A stretch of DNA of 64,000 nucleotides from contig JAHHGX010000070.1 of the NCBI GenBank assembly GCA_019359675.1, forward strand, positions 124,001 through 188,000, written 5' to 3'. Position 1 is the first letter of the stretch. Each line of letters starts with the position of its first letter. The notes beneath the pieces are model-generated. The model was not told the DNA's origin. It did not search any database and saw only the letters and a program-made list of their open reading frames with translations. Positions 30,497-38,289 of the stretch are shown in pieces. Origin of the DNA: Calothrix sp. FI2-JRJ7. GTDB lineage: Bacteria > Cyanobacteriota > Cyanobacteriia > Cyanobacteriales > Nostocaceae. A program made the translations under genes and the position numbers.

Positions 30497-31474
30497 ATGC
30501 CACGTATTTCTGTTGTTATTCCTGCTTATAATAGTGAGAAAACCATTGTTAAAACAATTGATTCTGTTTTAAAACAGTCGTTTACCGATTTTGAACTAAT
30601 TGTTATAAATGATGGCTCACAAGATAAAACCTTTGATATAGTCTCAAAAATTAATGACCCCCGTATAAAAATATTTACGTATCCAAACGCAGGCGCCAAT
30701 GTTAGCCGTAACCGTGGATTATCTATTGCTGAAGGAGAATTTATTAGTTTTCTAGATGCAGATGATATTTGGACACCAGATAAATTAGCTAGCCAACTTC
30801 AAGCTTTAGAGAATAACAGTAACGCAAAAGTCGCGTATAGCTGGACTGATAATATTGATGATAACGACAAATTTTTACTTGCAGGAACTCATATTACAGC
30901 AAACGGTGATGTTTACGAACAATTATTAATAAGTGATTTTTTGGAAAATGGCTCTAATCCTTTAATATCTAAAGAAGCTATATTACAATTAAGCGGCTTT
31001 GATGAGTCGCTACCAGCAGCACAAGATTGGGATATGTGGTTACGTCTAGCTGATAAATACGATTTTGTTTGCGTACCTCAAGCTCAAGTATTATACCGAA
31101 TTAGTGCAGATTCTCAATCTTCCAATTTTCATAGGCAAGAGAAAGTTTGTTTAGAAGTATTAACAAAAGCTTATAAAAAAAGACCTAATCTTAGTAAAAG
31201 TGTTATAAATCTTAGCCTTGCAACACTTTATAATTATCTTACATGTAGAGCATTATATCAACCCTACACTAAACAAAGAGGTCTATTTGCAGCATATTTT
31301 TTACTGAAAAATATTTTTTACGATGCTTCAAGAATAAAAAGACTTAAGTTAACGCTAAAAATAGTATTAAAAATTACCATGATAATTTTCTTACCGTCCG
31401 CATGGTCAACAGTGCTGCTTACAAGCATTAAAGGCGCCAAGCTTGATAACAATAAACTAGAAGTAGCTAGTTAG
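30497..31474 (+). CDS. Family 2 glycosyltransferase
   Basis: 325-residue GT-A fold glycosyltransferase, not of the HpsE type. N-terminus PRISVVIPAYNSEKTIVKTI, metal site SFLDADDIWTPDKLA, then FDESLPAAQDWDMWLRLADK, the catalytic-base region of GT2 enzymes. The C-terminal 70 residues contain hydrophobic stretches that may attach it to the membrane (LKITMIIFLPSAWSTVLLT). ATG 30497 begins the conserved domain; the ten codons before it belong to repeat DNA. It ends the first intact block of the hps locus; decayed DNA follows. Confidence 0.85.
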   Translation: MPRISVVIPAYNSEKTIVKTIDSVLKQSFTDFELIVINDGSQDKTFDIVSKINDPRIKIFTYPNAGANVSRNRGLSIAEGEFISFLDADDIWTPDKLASQLQALENNSNAKVAYSWTDNIDDNDKFLLAGTHITANGDVYEQLLISDFLENGSNPLISKEAILQLSGFDESLPAAQDWDMWLRLADKYDFVCVPQAQVLYRISADSQSSNFHRQEKVCLEVLTKAYKKRPNLSKSVINLSLATLYNYLTCRALYQPYTKQRGLFAAYFLLKNIFYDASRIKRLKLTLKIVLKITMIIFLPSAWSTVLLTSIKGAKLDNNKLEVAS

Positions 31475-31571
31475 ATAAGAGCAAAGCTCTAACAGCAAAA
31501 ACATATATATATAGCAGTCCTAAATCATTGGTAAAATCCCTGCGGGAAAACCTCCGGTTTACGCGCGTTGC

Positions 31572-31595
31572 AGAGACCGTATTAATTCGGTCTCT
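31572..31595. repeat. Repeat D copy 3
   Basis: Arms AGAGACCG and CGGTCTCT around TATTAATT. Same layout as other D copies but with ACCG in place of ACGC. Confidence 0.7.
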
Positions 31596-31647
31596 ACATT
31601 TTGGCATTTTTGACAATTCATACGGGACAACTATAGATTATTGAGAT

Positions 31648-31747
31648 GCTTCGTGAGCGCATGACATATAATATTTTCACATTCCATTTTAATGGAATTA
31701 GGCTATTAGCATGGGGATTTTCAATCCCATGCGGGTGTGAACGAAGC
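31648..31747. other. Multi-stem foldable element
   Basis: Nested complementary segments: outer GCTTCGT (31648-31654) with ACGAAGC (31741-31747), then TTCACA (31676-31681) with TGTGAA (31736-31741). These enclose two separate hairpins, ATTCCATTTTAATGGAAT (31681-31698) and GCATGGGGATT/AATCCCATGC (31709-31732). It would fold as a cruciform or a four-stem RNA. No family recognised. Confidence 0.5.
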
Positions 31748-31778
31748 GAAAATCCATCTAAATGTGGCGCCTATGCTT

Positions 31779-32319
31779 TAAACCCATTACACCCTTTCTC
31801 GCTATCACCGAACGTGGTGATATTCCCTTACTGTACGAACCTAGTAAAAAAATGCTGCCTCCTTCAGCAGGTTTAGTTGTTCGTAAACAAGCATGGCAAG
31901 ATATACCACAAAACCCAATCCTCACAGGTCGAGCCAACGGTAACATGCTTACTGGTGAAGATACTGAAATGCTTTCATATATTCAAAAAGCCGGATGGGA
32001 AATTTGGTACAACCCTGCTATGGTAATTCAGCATCAAATCCCACACTGGCGCCTGCAAAAAGAATACTTAATTCCTTTCTTTCGCGGTATCGGTTTAAGT
32101 AGATACGTTACCCGAATGGTTAATATTAAACCACCATTAAGACCTTTTGCTTGTTTCGCTTATATGATTAATGATTTACGCAAAATAATAACTCATTTCA
32201 TTAAATACAGGCGCCGAGTTTTCACAGAATTAGTAGCTGCTTGTGAAATGCAGTTGTTTGTTAGTAGTTTGGTTAGTCCTTTTTATTTGTGGAAGAATGG
32301 CTACTTGCAACGGATATAA
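31779..32319 (+). pseudogene. HpsE relic 1, N-terminally truncated
   Basis: Encodes only the C-terminal ~175 residues of an HpsE-type glycosyltransferase: FLAITERGDIPLLYEPSKKM, LPPSAGLVVRKQAW, MLTGEDTEML, WYNPAMVIQHQIPHW and the family's C-terminal SSLVSPFYLW. The first ~130 residues, including the sugar-nucleotide and DDD metal sites, are missing, so it cannot be a working enzyme. The coding frame itself is still intact, suggesting recent truncation. The open frame begins at 31762 within unrelated sequence. Homology starts immediately after the repeat-rich junction. Confidence 0.85.
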
Positions 32320-32335
32320 CGGATGTAACGGATGG
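32307..32335. repeat. Tandem nonamer ACGGATGTA, three units
   Basis: Three units of ACGGATRTA preceded by GCA. Reverse complement of the array at 5501-5530. Begins over the last codons of HpsE relic 1. Confidence 0.7.
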
Positions 32336-32487
32336 TTTTTTGGGTTACCCGAAAGTCTTGCTAACTGACCGGAATGCACCTTGAACTTATTGAGAATGAC
32401 AAAGCTTATAATGCTTATTATTACGTAGGGTGGGCAGTGCCCACTTTACCCAAGCCAATCATATGGTGCAAGATGTAAGAGCTAATT

Positions 32488-32793
32488 ATGGAAGTTCTTT
32501 CAGCCCACGCTGATATCCCAGAAGATAATCAGCAAATTCAAATTGTAACTGTTTTTGATACTCAGAGCGACCGTTACCAACTATTGCGAATAGGCTGGAA
32601 CGGGTCTAAACACATTTTCAATCCTATTCTTCATCTTGATATTATTGAAGACAAAGTTTGGATTCAACAAAATAAAACAGATATTGAAATTGGTGAAGAA
32701 TTAGCATTTGTAGGTATTCCAAAATCGAACATTGTTTTAGGACTAATACCACCTCATCTTAGAGCTTACAACCCAGAATATTGTATTGTTTAA
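32488..32793 (+). CDS. Orphan XisI-family protein
   Basis: 101-residue protein with the XisI core: VTVFDTQSDRYQLLRIGWNG, LHLDIIEDKVWIQQNKTDIE, GEELAFVGIPKSNIVLGLIP and PPHLRAYNPEY. XisI is one of the factors (with XisH and XisF) named for excision of the fdxN element in Anabaena; most copies in cyanobacteria are outside that element. The usual N-terminal helix of about 20 residues is short here, and there is no xisH in front, so it is probably a leftover from a broken pair. It lies between two HpsE relics. Confidence 0.75.
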   Translation: MEVLSAHADIPEDNQQIQIVTVFDTQSDRYQLLRIGWNGSKHIFNPILHLDIIEDKVWIQQNKTDIEIGEELAFVGIPKSNIVLGLIPPHLRAYNPEYCIV

Positions 32794-32819
32794 CAAACAC
32801 GCTTACACAGAATCAATGT

Positions 32820-32962
32820 GCAGGCGCCACCCCTTCCCACTCAAGTACTGTCTCGAAACCCAACTCCCGGCGCCGCACACGCACGTAAACAAGCATGGCA
32901 AAATTACCACAAAACCCAATCCTCACTGGTCGAGCCAACAGTAACATGCTAAGGAGTGAACT
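32820..32962 (+). pseudogene. HpsE relic 2, internally deleted
   Basis: The first part (about 32822-32884) matches the RHPFPLKYYLET...GAA segment of HpsE copy 1 at 28660-28725. The sequence then jumps directly into CGTAAACAAGCATGGCAA and the CAAAACCCAATCCTCAC to AACATGCT segment matching relic 1 at 31881-31950. About 100 codons between them are deleted, and stop codons interrupt the frame. A clear molecular fossil of a further glycosyltransferase gene. Confidence 0.8.
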
Positions 32963-33093
32963 TTTAAAGTAGGCTTGTTGCTGGAGTTTTACTGTAATTG
33001 GTGCGTCAACAAAGCACTTATTATCACTTATATATAGTATGTGTACATTCTATATTGGGCTATGATACAAGGGTCTGTGCTTAAACAACATCT

Positions 33094-33511
33094 ATGCCCG
33101 CAAAAGATATCTACCACAATGCTGTGAGATTTGCATACTTTCAAGGATGGCTGGCAGATTTTAAAAGATGATTATACTCTGGAGTATGGAGGTGACCGTT
33201 TATACGTAGATATTGCAGCAGAAAAATCGATAACAGCAGAAAAGCAGGGTCGTAAAATTCTTGTAGAAGTTAAGAGTTTCTTGGGTCGCTCCTTTGTCAA
33301 TGACTTAGAACAAGCTGTAGGTCAGTATGTTGTTTATCGAGATGTTTTGGTAGAAACAGCATTAGATTTTAAATTATATTTGGCGATTACACAGGGAACC
33401 TATAAAAGTAATTTTCAAAGAAAATTAGCCCAAATGATTATCAATCGCAATCAAGTTAAGCTGTTAATAGTTGATGCGGAAAGTGAGGTAATTGTACAAT
33501 GGATAGATTAA
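33094..33511 (+). pseudogene. xisH: XisH, frameshifted near codon 13
   Basis: XisH-family protein with a PD-(D/E)XK-like core (DIAAEKSITAEKQGRKILVEVKSF). The true start is ATG 33094, MPAKDIYHNAVR, the canonical XisH beginning. That frame then continues FAYFQGW and hits TGA at 33172. The remaining protein, KDGWQILKDDYTLEYGGDRL to IVQWID, is in the next frame. Removing one T in the run at 33130-33132 would restore one continuous gene. Either the gene is dead, a TTG at 33131 gives a short form, or the frame is a sequencing error. The 3' end overlaps xisI by 13 bases. Confidence 0.8.
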
Positions 33512-33837
33512 AGCATCATCGAAAAATTGTCAAAGAAGTTTTGACAGAATACCATGAACTGAATGAAAAATCTGGTTCTACAACCGAAAGTGCTTTAGCC
33601 TTTGATGAGGTACACGACCAGTACCTTTTGCTGTTGATGGGTTGGCAGAAAGATGAGCGAATTAAAAGTGTGATGATTCATATCCGTTTGAAGAATAACA
33701 AAATTTGGATTGAGGAAGATAGAACAGAGGATGGAGTAGCAACAGATTTGTTACAGAAGGAAATCGCAAGAGAGGAAATTGTTTTAGCATTTCATCCACC
33801 TCATGTGAGACAATATACCGAGTTTGCTGTTGCGTAA
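33499..33837 (+). CDS. xisI: XisI-family protein, partner of the frameshifted xisH
   Basis: 112 residues, full length for XisI: MDRLKHHRKIVKEVLTEYHE (N-terminal helix), HDQYLLLLMGWQKDERIKSV, IHIRLKNNKIWIEEDRTEDG and EEIVLAFHPPHVRQYTEFAV. The start overlaps the end of the upstream xisH by 13 bases, the normal arrangement, so the two were translated together. XisI proteins pair with XisH; the biochemical function is not established. The fold suggests that XisH is nuclease-like and XisI its small partner. With xisH broken, its role is uncertain. Confidence 0.85.
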   Translation: MDRLKHHRKIVKEVLTEYHELNEKSGSTTESALAFDEVHDQYLLLLMGWQKDERIKSVMIHIRLKNNKIWIEEDRTEDGVATDLLQKEIAREEIVLAFHPPHVRQYTEFAVA

Positions 33838-33845
33838 CCCAATCC

Positions 33846-33868
33846 GCTTAGGGTTGAAAACCCTAAGC
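33846..33868. terminator. Stem-loop after xisI
   Basis: GCTTAGGGTT and AACCCTAAGC form a perfect ten-base stem with a GAA loop, starting nine bases after the xisI stop. No T-run follows, so it is either a weak terminator or another dispersed hairpin. Confidence 0.5.
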
Positions 33869-33996
33869 TAATAGCGCGCATTCCGTTAAAACGAACTAAA
33901 TAATATAATACGAGAATTGCGTTTATTTGCTTTTGATGGCGCCTGGACAAAAGCTATACTCAGAAACACGATTGTTTATCTAACACAAATTGGCGG

Positions 33997-34024
33997 GTAG
34001 AGACGCGATTAATCGCGTCTCTAC
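33997..34024. repeat. Repeat D copy 4, perfect 28-base palindrome
   Basis: GTAGAGACGCGATT followed directly by its exact complement AATCGCGTCTCTAC. The most perfect member of family D in the window. Confidence 0.85.
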
Positions 34025-34164
34025 GTGGTCTGGAATGACGTAAAATCGTGATGCTGAGGGGTCAGACCTACCATTCGCCAGCGGTATCCTTATTAAGGGG
34101 GGTTGGGGGGGATCAAATTCATATGAGTAATCATACTTAAAAAAATATCTGCTCCCTAGCAAAT

Positions 34165-34385
34165 TCTGCACTGGCGCCTATAAAATGCAGATTTAATTCC
34201 GTTTTTTCGCGGTTTCGGTTTAATTTGGTACGTGATTAGAATAATTTGGTACAAGCCACAGTTATGACCTTTGCTTGTTTAGTTTGCATGACCCGTGATT
34301 CGCGTTTACAATTATCGGCTCATCTAGTTACTTTGAACGAGCTTATACGGAATTAGTAGTAGCTTCTAACATTTTACTGTTTTTG
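34165..34385 (+). pseudogene. HpsE relic 3, heavily decayed
   Basis: Aligned by eye to relic 1 at 32036-32260: GCACTGGCGCCT, TTTAATTCCGTTTTTTCGCG, GACCTTTGCTTGTTTAG and GGAATTAGTAGTAGCTTCT all have counterparts in the same order and spacing, with many substitutions and small indels and with stop codons in every frame. Its own GGCGCC site at the TGGCGCCT position is kept. The oldest of the three relics. Confidence 0.7.
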
Positions 34386-34442
34386 CGATTGATGGGTGCG
34401 TCTACTTGTGAATTTTGTTGTTCAGGTTTTTTCGCTACGTTG

Positions 34443-34508
34443 AGAAACCCGGTTTCTTTCGTTTGCGTTGAATATTTTTATGCTTAGTGTCGAAGAAACC
34501 GGGTTTCT
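34443..34508. repeat. Repeat B copy 2
   Basis: Arms AGAAACCCGGTTTCT and AGAAACCGGGTTTCT with a 36-base spacer containing TTATGCTTAGTG, the same core as the copy at 13836-13902. Confidence 0.8.
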
Positions 34509-34566
34509 TGGGTTATAGGGTGCATTTACCGCTTGTAAATTCTTTGAATGCATTTACCACCCTATA

Positions 34567-35097
34567 ATGCGGAATAAATATAGCTTTTCTACCAGTAGTG
34601 GTTTTACGTTACTGGAAACATTGGTTGTGGTTTTTATTATTGGTATATTAGCCGCAATTGCTGTTCCTAGTTGGCTGGGTTTTATTGAGGCTCGGCACCT
34701 TGGTGCTGCTAGTGACCAAGTATACTTGGCGTTACGTAATGCTCAAAGTCAAGCGATGAAGGATAAAGTTAAATATCAGGCGAGTTTTAAGGTTGAGGAT
34801 GAAGTTGTCAAATGGGCTGTTCATCCTGTTAGTGTTAGTCCTGCACTAGCTCAATGGTATGAACTTGAGTCTGGTATTGTGCTGGATACTGAGACTACAA
34901 TGCAGATGCGCGATGGTGTGCGTAGAACCATATTTGATTTTCGAGGTACTGTAAATCCTCCTTTGGGTAGGGTTACGTTATCTACTAAGTATGGGGGCAA
35001 AATTAAGCGTTGTGTTTTTGTGTCTACTATTTTAGGCGCCATGCGTTCGGGGACTGAACATGATCAACCTGATGAAAATGGTCGATATTGTTATTGA
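34567..35097 (+). CDS. GspH/FimT-type pseudopilin, second copy
   Basis: 176-residue pseudopilin with short leader and cleavage site G12 | FTLLETLVVVFIIGILAAIA, Glu at +5. It continues VPSWLGFIEARHLGAASDQV like the copy at 27560, and the ending KRCVFVSTILGAMRSG parallels KRCVFIDTLIGGMR there. The two therefore descend from one gene. It is shorter by about 60 residues and reopens the hps-type locus on the far side of the decay zone, hinting that this zone arose by insertion or rearrangement in the middle of the locus. Confidence 0.85.
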   Translation: MRNKYSFSTSSGFTLLETLVVVFIIGILAAIAVPSWLGFIEARHLGAASDQVYLALRNAQSQAMKDKVKYQASFKVEDEVVKWAVHPVSVSPALAQWYELESGIVLDTETTMQMRDGVRRTIFDFRGTVNPPLGRVTLSTKYGGKIKRCVFVSTILGAMRSGTEHDQPDENGRYCY

Positions 35098-35113
35098 TTG
35101 ATGGCACGGGTTT

Positions 35114-35170
35114 GGGGGCGGGTTTAGTTATATCCTGATGAATATGAAGGATTTGGGTTAACCCGCCCCT
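35114..35170. repeat. Repeat F copy 2
   Basis: GGGGGCGGGTTTA and TTGGGTTAACCCGCCCC arms around a 25-base spacer containing TATCCTGATGAATATGAAGG. Ends six bases before the ATG of the next gene, so it lies in its leader. Confidence 0.8.
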
Positions 35171-35175
35171 ACGAT

Positions 35176-35784
35176 ATGCATCATTTAATACTCTTTACTC
35201 GTTACCCTGAACCTAACCGGACTAAAACTCGTTTAATTCCTAAACTCGGTGCCGATGGTGCGGCAAATCTTCATCGTCAAATGACTGAGCATACTTTGTC
35301 TCAGGTTTTACCTCTAAATGTTTCTATGGAGGTGCGTTTTGCTGGTGGTAGTTTGGAGTTAATGCAGGCTTGGTTAGGTTCTGGTTTAGTATATCAGCCA
35401 CAGGGTGAGGGTGATTTGGGTGAGCGTATGGCTCGCGCTTTTCATGATTCTTTTAAAGAAGGCGCCAAAACTAAAACTCAAACTATTATCATCGGCAGTG
35501 ATTGTCCTGGTATTGATGCACAAATTTTAACTACGGCGTTTGCACATCTCAACGATGTTGATTTGGTGCTAGGCCCAGCTTTGGATGGAGGCTATTATTT
35601 AATCGGGTTACGCCGTTTAATTCCTGATTTATTCAAAAATATCAATTGGGGAACCTCTGAAGTGTTACAGCAGACTATAAATGTTGCACATACTTTAGGG
35701 CTATCTTTTGAATGCTTGGCGCCACTTGCTGATGTTGACCGTCCCGAAGACCTGGAGGTGTGGCATAATTTGCAACAGAATTAA
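35176..35784 (+). CDS. TIGR04282/DUF2064 glycosyltransferase-like protein
   Basis: 202-residue nucleotidyl/glycosyltransferase-like protein of the TIGR04282 family (related to the cofactor guanylyltransferase CofC/MobA fold). Seen motifs are ILFTRYPEPNRTKTRLIPKL at the start, GDLGERMARAF, IIGSDCPGIDAQIL, VLGPALDGGYYLIGLR and ADVDRPEDLEV. The family is described from arsenosugar and other sugar clusters; its true substrate is unknown. Its place between pseudopilin and HpsJ-like genes suggests a role in polysaccharide precursors. The upstream repeat F forms most of its leader. Confidence 0.8.
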   Translation: MHHLILFTRYPEPNRTKTRLIPKLGADGAANLHRQMTEHTLSQVLPLNVSMEVRFAGGSLELMQAWLGSGLVYQPQGEGDLGERMARAFHDSFKEGAKTKTQTIIIGSDCPGIDAQILTTAFAHLNDVDLVLGPALDGGYYLIGLRRLIPDLFKNINWGTSEVLQQTINVAHTLGLSFECLAPLADVDRPEDLEVWHNLQQN

Positions 35785-35995
35785 CCAGATTATAAGGTAT
35801 ATTTTAATACCATTACTTTTCTGAAGACACTGTGAAAAGTAGGTGCTAGCGTGGTGTAGTTCTGAAAAATGAAGTAAAAAATTATTACTATCTATAAATT
35901 GTTGTCGTAAACGTAAAGAACAGATAAGGTTATGGGAACCATATTCCAGTAACTTTAAGTAATAACAATCACTTGTACTACAAAAACTAGAACGT

Positions 35996-36835
35996 ATGAT
36001 TAACAGTTTTGCTGCCGCGACTGCTTCAAGAACCCTTAAGGTAGGGGGAATTATCCTACTTTTGTCTTTTCTTATTGACTTTATAATTTTGCTGTTTCCT
36101 TTTCAGCCAACTGATAGAGGTTGGCAAATTGGTTTGGCTACTGCTTTAGTAGACCGAGGTATTGTGCCTATGGTCGGTTTAGGATTATTAATTGCAGGAT
36201 ATTGGGCAGATAGCTTTGAAGGTGATGAAAGATTTGGCGGTTTTGACTTGAGATTACCCGCATTTGTTTTATCTAGTATTTTAGGCTTGATGTTTTTGCT
36301 GATTTTTCCTTTGCACTTAAATAACGTTCGTCAAGCTAGCGCACAAACCGTTGAGCAAATTGGCAGACAAGCTGAACAGCAAGAAACCCGACTTAACAAC
36401 CAATTATCTCAGGTTCAAGCTCAGTTAGGTAACGACCAAGTTAAAGCTGAACTTGAAAAACAAAAAGCTCAAACCAAAGCACAGTTAAACGACATTCTTA
36501 AAGACGAGCAGAAATTTAAGCAAGCACAAGAAAATCCAAATGTTCCTCCTGCTGTAAAAGATGTGCTTAAAAAAGCTAAGACAGACCCCAAAGTACTTGA
36601 TGACTTTATCGCTTCACAAAGCGACCCTCAAAAGCTTGCAGACCAACAAAAGCGTCAGATTCGTGAGCAAAAAGAAAGTGCCGAAAAACAAGCTAAAGAC
36701 CAAGCTTGGAAATCTGGTTTACGTATTGGTATGAGCAGCTTGTTACTTTCTATTGGTTACATCATTATCGGTTGGACTGGTATGAGAAGCATGGGTATGG
36801 GACAAGGTAGCGCCAAAAAAGCTACTGCAAGATAA
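35996..36835 (+). CDS. HpsJ-like membrane protein
   Basis: 279-residue membrane protein. Transmembrane segments at about 15-37, 53-68 and 88-104 (VGGIILLLSFLIDFIILLF; IVPMVGLGLLIAGYW; LSSILGLMFLLIFPLHL), then a long charged, glutamine-rich coiled coil (about 115-235), then a last segment at about 243-262. This matches the HpsJ family of the hormogonium polysaccharide locus as I know it (N-terminal spans, coiled coil, C-terminal span). The exact function is unknown; it may scaffold the export machinery. The name is moderately sure. Confidence 0.65.
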   Translation: MINSFAAATASRTLKVGGIILLLSFLIDFIILLFPFQPTDRGWQIGLATALVDRGIVPMVGLGLLIAGYWADSFEGDERFGGFDLRLPAFVLSSILGLMFLLIFPLHLNNVRQASAQTVEQIGRQAEQQETRLNNQLSQVQAQLGNDQVKAELEKQKAQTKAQLNDILKDEQKFKQAQENPNVPPAVKDVLKKAKTDPKVLDDFIASQSDPQKLADQQKRQIREQKESAEKQAKDQAWKSGLRIGMSSLLLSIGYIIIGWTGMRSMGMGQGSAKKATAR

Positions 36836-36842
36836 TTAAATA

Positions 36843-36898
36843 GAGTTAGGAGTTAGGAGTTAAGAGTATATTATTTAACTCATAACTCATAACTTTTA
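36843..36898. repeat. Short tandem heptamer array (TTAGGAG type)
   Basis: GAGTTAGGAGTTAGGAGTTAAGAG followed by its rough complement AACTCATAACTCATAACTTTT. Similar heptamer arrays occur at 9055-9078, 47485-47512 and 55344-55362. This is the STRR type known from heterocystous cyanobacteria. Confidence 0.75.
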
Positions 36899-36952
36899 AG
36901 TTTTTAGTTCTATTTGATACAATAAACTAAATTTTTCCACGACGTAACAATA

Positions 36953-37816
36953 ATGATATCCATTTACATATTGACTTATAACGAAGAATTAGATATTGCT
37001 GCTTGTATCGAGTCAGCAATGCTTTCGGATGACATTATCGTCGTGGATTCCTGTAGCAGTGACCATACCGTCGAAATTGCTAATCGCTACAGAGTGCGTG
37101 TCGTTGAACACGCTTTTGAAAGCCACGGGCGCCAGCGAACTTGGATGCTCGAAAATATACAGCCCAAATACGAATGGGTATATATACTCGAAGCTGATGA
37201 GCGCATGACACCAGAATTATTTGCCGAATGCGTCGAAGCAAGCAAATCTAATTCAGAATATATAGGTTACTATGTAGCGGAACGAGTCATGTTCATGAAT
37301 ACATGGATTCGTCGTAGTACTCAATATCCACGCTATCAACTGCGATTATTCCGTCATGGTAAAGTTTGGTTTAGTGACTACGGTCATACCGAACGCGAAG
37401 TCTGTGACGGCGCCACTAGTTTTTTGAAAGAAACTTACCCACATTATACTTCCGGCAAAGGATTAAGTCGTTGGATTGATAAACACAACCGCTATTCTAC
37501 CGACGAAGCCAAAGAAACAGTAAATCAACTCCAACACGGTAGCGTCAAATGGCGAGACTTATTTCTCGGTCAATCTGAAGTTGAACGGCGCCGCGCACTT
37601 AAAGATTTATCATTACGCTTACCTGGGCGCCCTATTATTCGTTTTATTTATATGTACTTTTTACTCGGTGGCTGTCTAGATGGACGCGCCGGTTTCGCTT
37701 GGTGTACACTACAAGCATTTTACGAATATCTCATTTTACTCAAAGTCTGGGAAATCAAAAACACGGCGCCTGCCGATGTCGAACCCAAAACCCTAGAACC
37801 ACTTAACAAACTGTAG
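36953..37816 (+). CDS. Family 2 glycosyltransferase (WaaE/KdtX-like)
   Basis: 287-residue GT2 enzyme: ISIYILTYNEELDIAACIES at the start, IIVVDSCSSDHTVEIA, and a metal-site equivalent in YILEADERMTPELF. Residues AERVMFMNTWIRRS, PRYQLRLFRHGK and WIDKHNRYSTDEA are typical of the LPS core glucosyltransferase-like WaaE/KdtX subgroup. The C-terminal stretch (FIYMYFLLGGCLDG) is hydrophobic and could touch the membrane. It closes the hps-type region. The stop TAG is part of the repeat G copy that follows. Confidence 0.83.
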   Translation: MISIYILTYNEELDIAACIESAMLSDDIIVVDSCSSDHTVEIANRYRVRVVEHAFESHGRQRTWMLENIQPKYEWVYILEADERMTPELFAECVEASKSNSEYIGYYVAERVMFMNTWIRRSTQYPRYQLRLFRHGKVWFSDYGHTEREVCDGATSFLKETYPHYTSGKGLSRWIDKHNRYSTDEAKETVNQLQHGSVKWRDLFLGQSEVERRRALKDLSLRLPGRPIIRFIYMYFLLGGCLDGRAGFAWCTLQAFYEYLILLKVWEIKNTAPADVEPKTLEPLNKL

Positions 37817-37849
37817 GTTGTGGGTTCCGCGCTCGCGCGCAACCCAACA
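37813..37849. repeat. Repeat G copy 3, supplies a stop codon
   Basis: GTAGGTTGTGGGTTCCGCG and CGCGCAACCCAAC form a stem around CTCG. The TAG at 37814-37816 is the stop codon of the glycosyltransferase. Confidence 0.75.
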
Positions 37850-38007
37850 CAATCCCAATATAAAATTAAATAAGTGCCATTAATCCCACAGTGGCAAGCT
37901 ATAGCCATGCAAAACTGGCAATGTACACAACCCGTGTAAATATGAACACTAAACTTGTTGAGTCACTAGTGCAGGTCATCCAAAGATAGGATGACGAAGA
38001 ACGGCGA

Positions 38008-38289
38008 ATGCTAGAAAAAAATTTATCTACCCACAGTATTGAAACGGCGCCGAGTAGTCAAAATAAGCACGATGTTGCATTAAAACAAGCAAGCACAGAA
38101 GCTACTTTTGAAAGGCTTGTTAACCAATGGCGTGACGAAAATCATGGTATATCATCTACTCACCAACTATCAATGCATCCCGCATATCAAGAAATTATTA
38201 GCATGGGTGAAGAAGCCGTGCCATTGTTACTAAAGGAATTAGAGAAAAAATCCGGACAATGGTTTGTGTACTACAAGATGGCAGTGTAA
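38008..38289 (+). CDS. Hypothetical 93-aa protein, probably C-terminally truncated
   Basis: Resembles a family of cyanobacterial hypothetical proteins with the pattern FERLVNQWRDEN...SSTHQLSMHPAYQEIISMGEEAVPLLLKELEKKSGQW. Relatives known to me normally continue WFWALRAITG and end 25-30 residues later. Here it continues WFVYYKMAV and stops, so the last part appears lost. The function is unknown. ATG 38008 has only weak ribosome-site support. Confidence 0.55.
   Translation: MLEKNLSTHSIETAPSSQNKHDVALKQASTEATFERLVNQWRDENHGISSTHQLSMHPAYQEIISMGEEAVPLLLKELEKKSGQWFVYYKMAV

Larger units (their letters stand above)
31475..31778. other. Junction region rich in inverted repeats
   Basis: 304 bases without a gene. 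It holds CCCTGCGGGAAAACCTCCGG (31540-31559), which recurs inside the repeat at 63129-63180. It also holds a repeat D hairpin (31572-31595) and a multi-arm foldable element (31648-31747). HpsE-like sequence restarts in mid-gene at about 31779. Confidence 0.65.
33838..34566. other. Decay zone between xisI and the FimT-like gene
   Basis: 729 bases without an intact gene. In order it holds a terminator-like stem (33846-33868), repeat D (33997-34024), a repeat E half (34088-34115), a badly decayed HpsE relic (34165-34385), repeat B (34443-34508) and an AGGGTGCATTTACC direct/inverted pair (34516-34562) just before the next gene. Confidence 0.75.

Noticed and set aside
31646-31946. Open frames on both strands in the repeat-rich junction
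   Set aside because: They run through the foldable element and the GT relic in the wrong frames; no independent gene.
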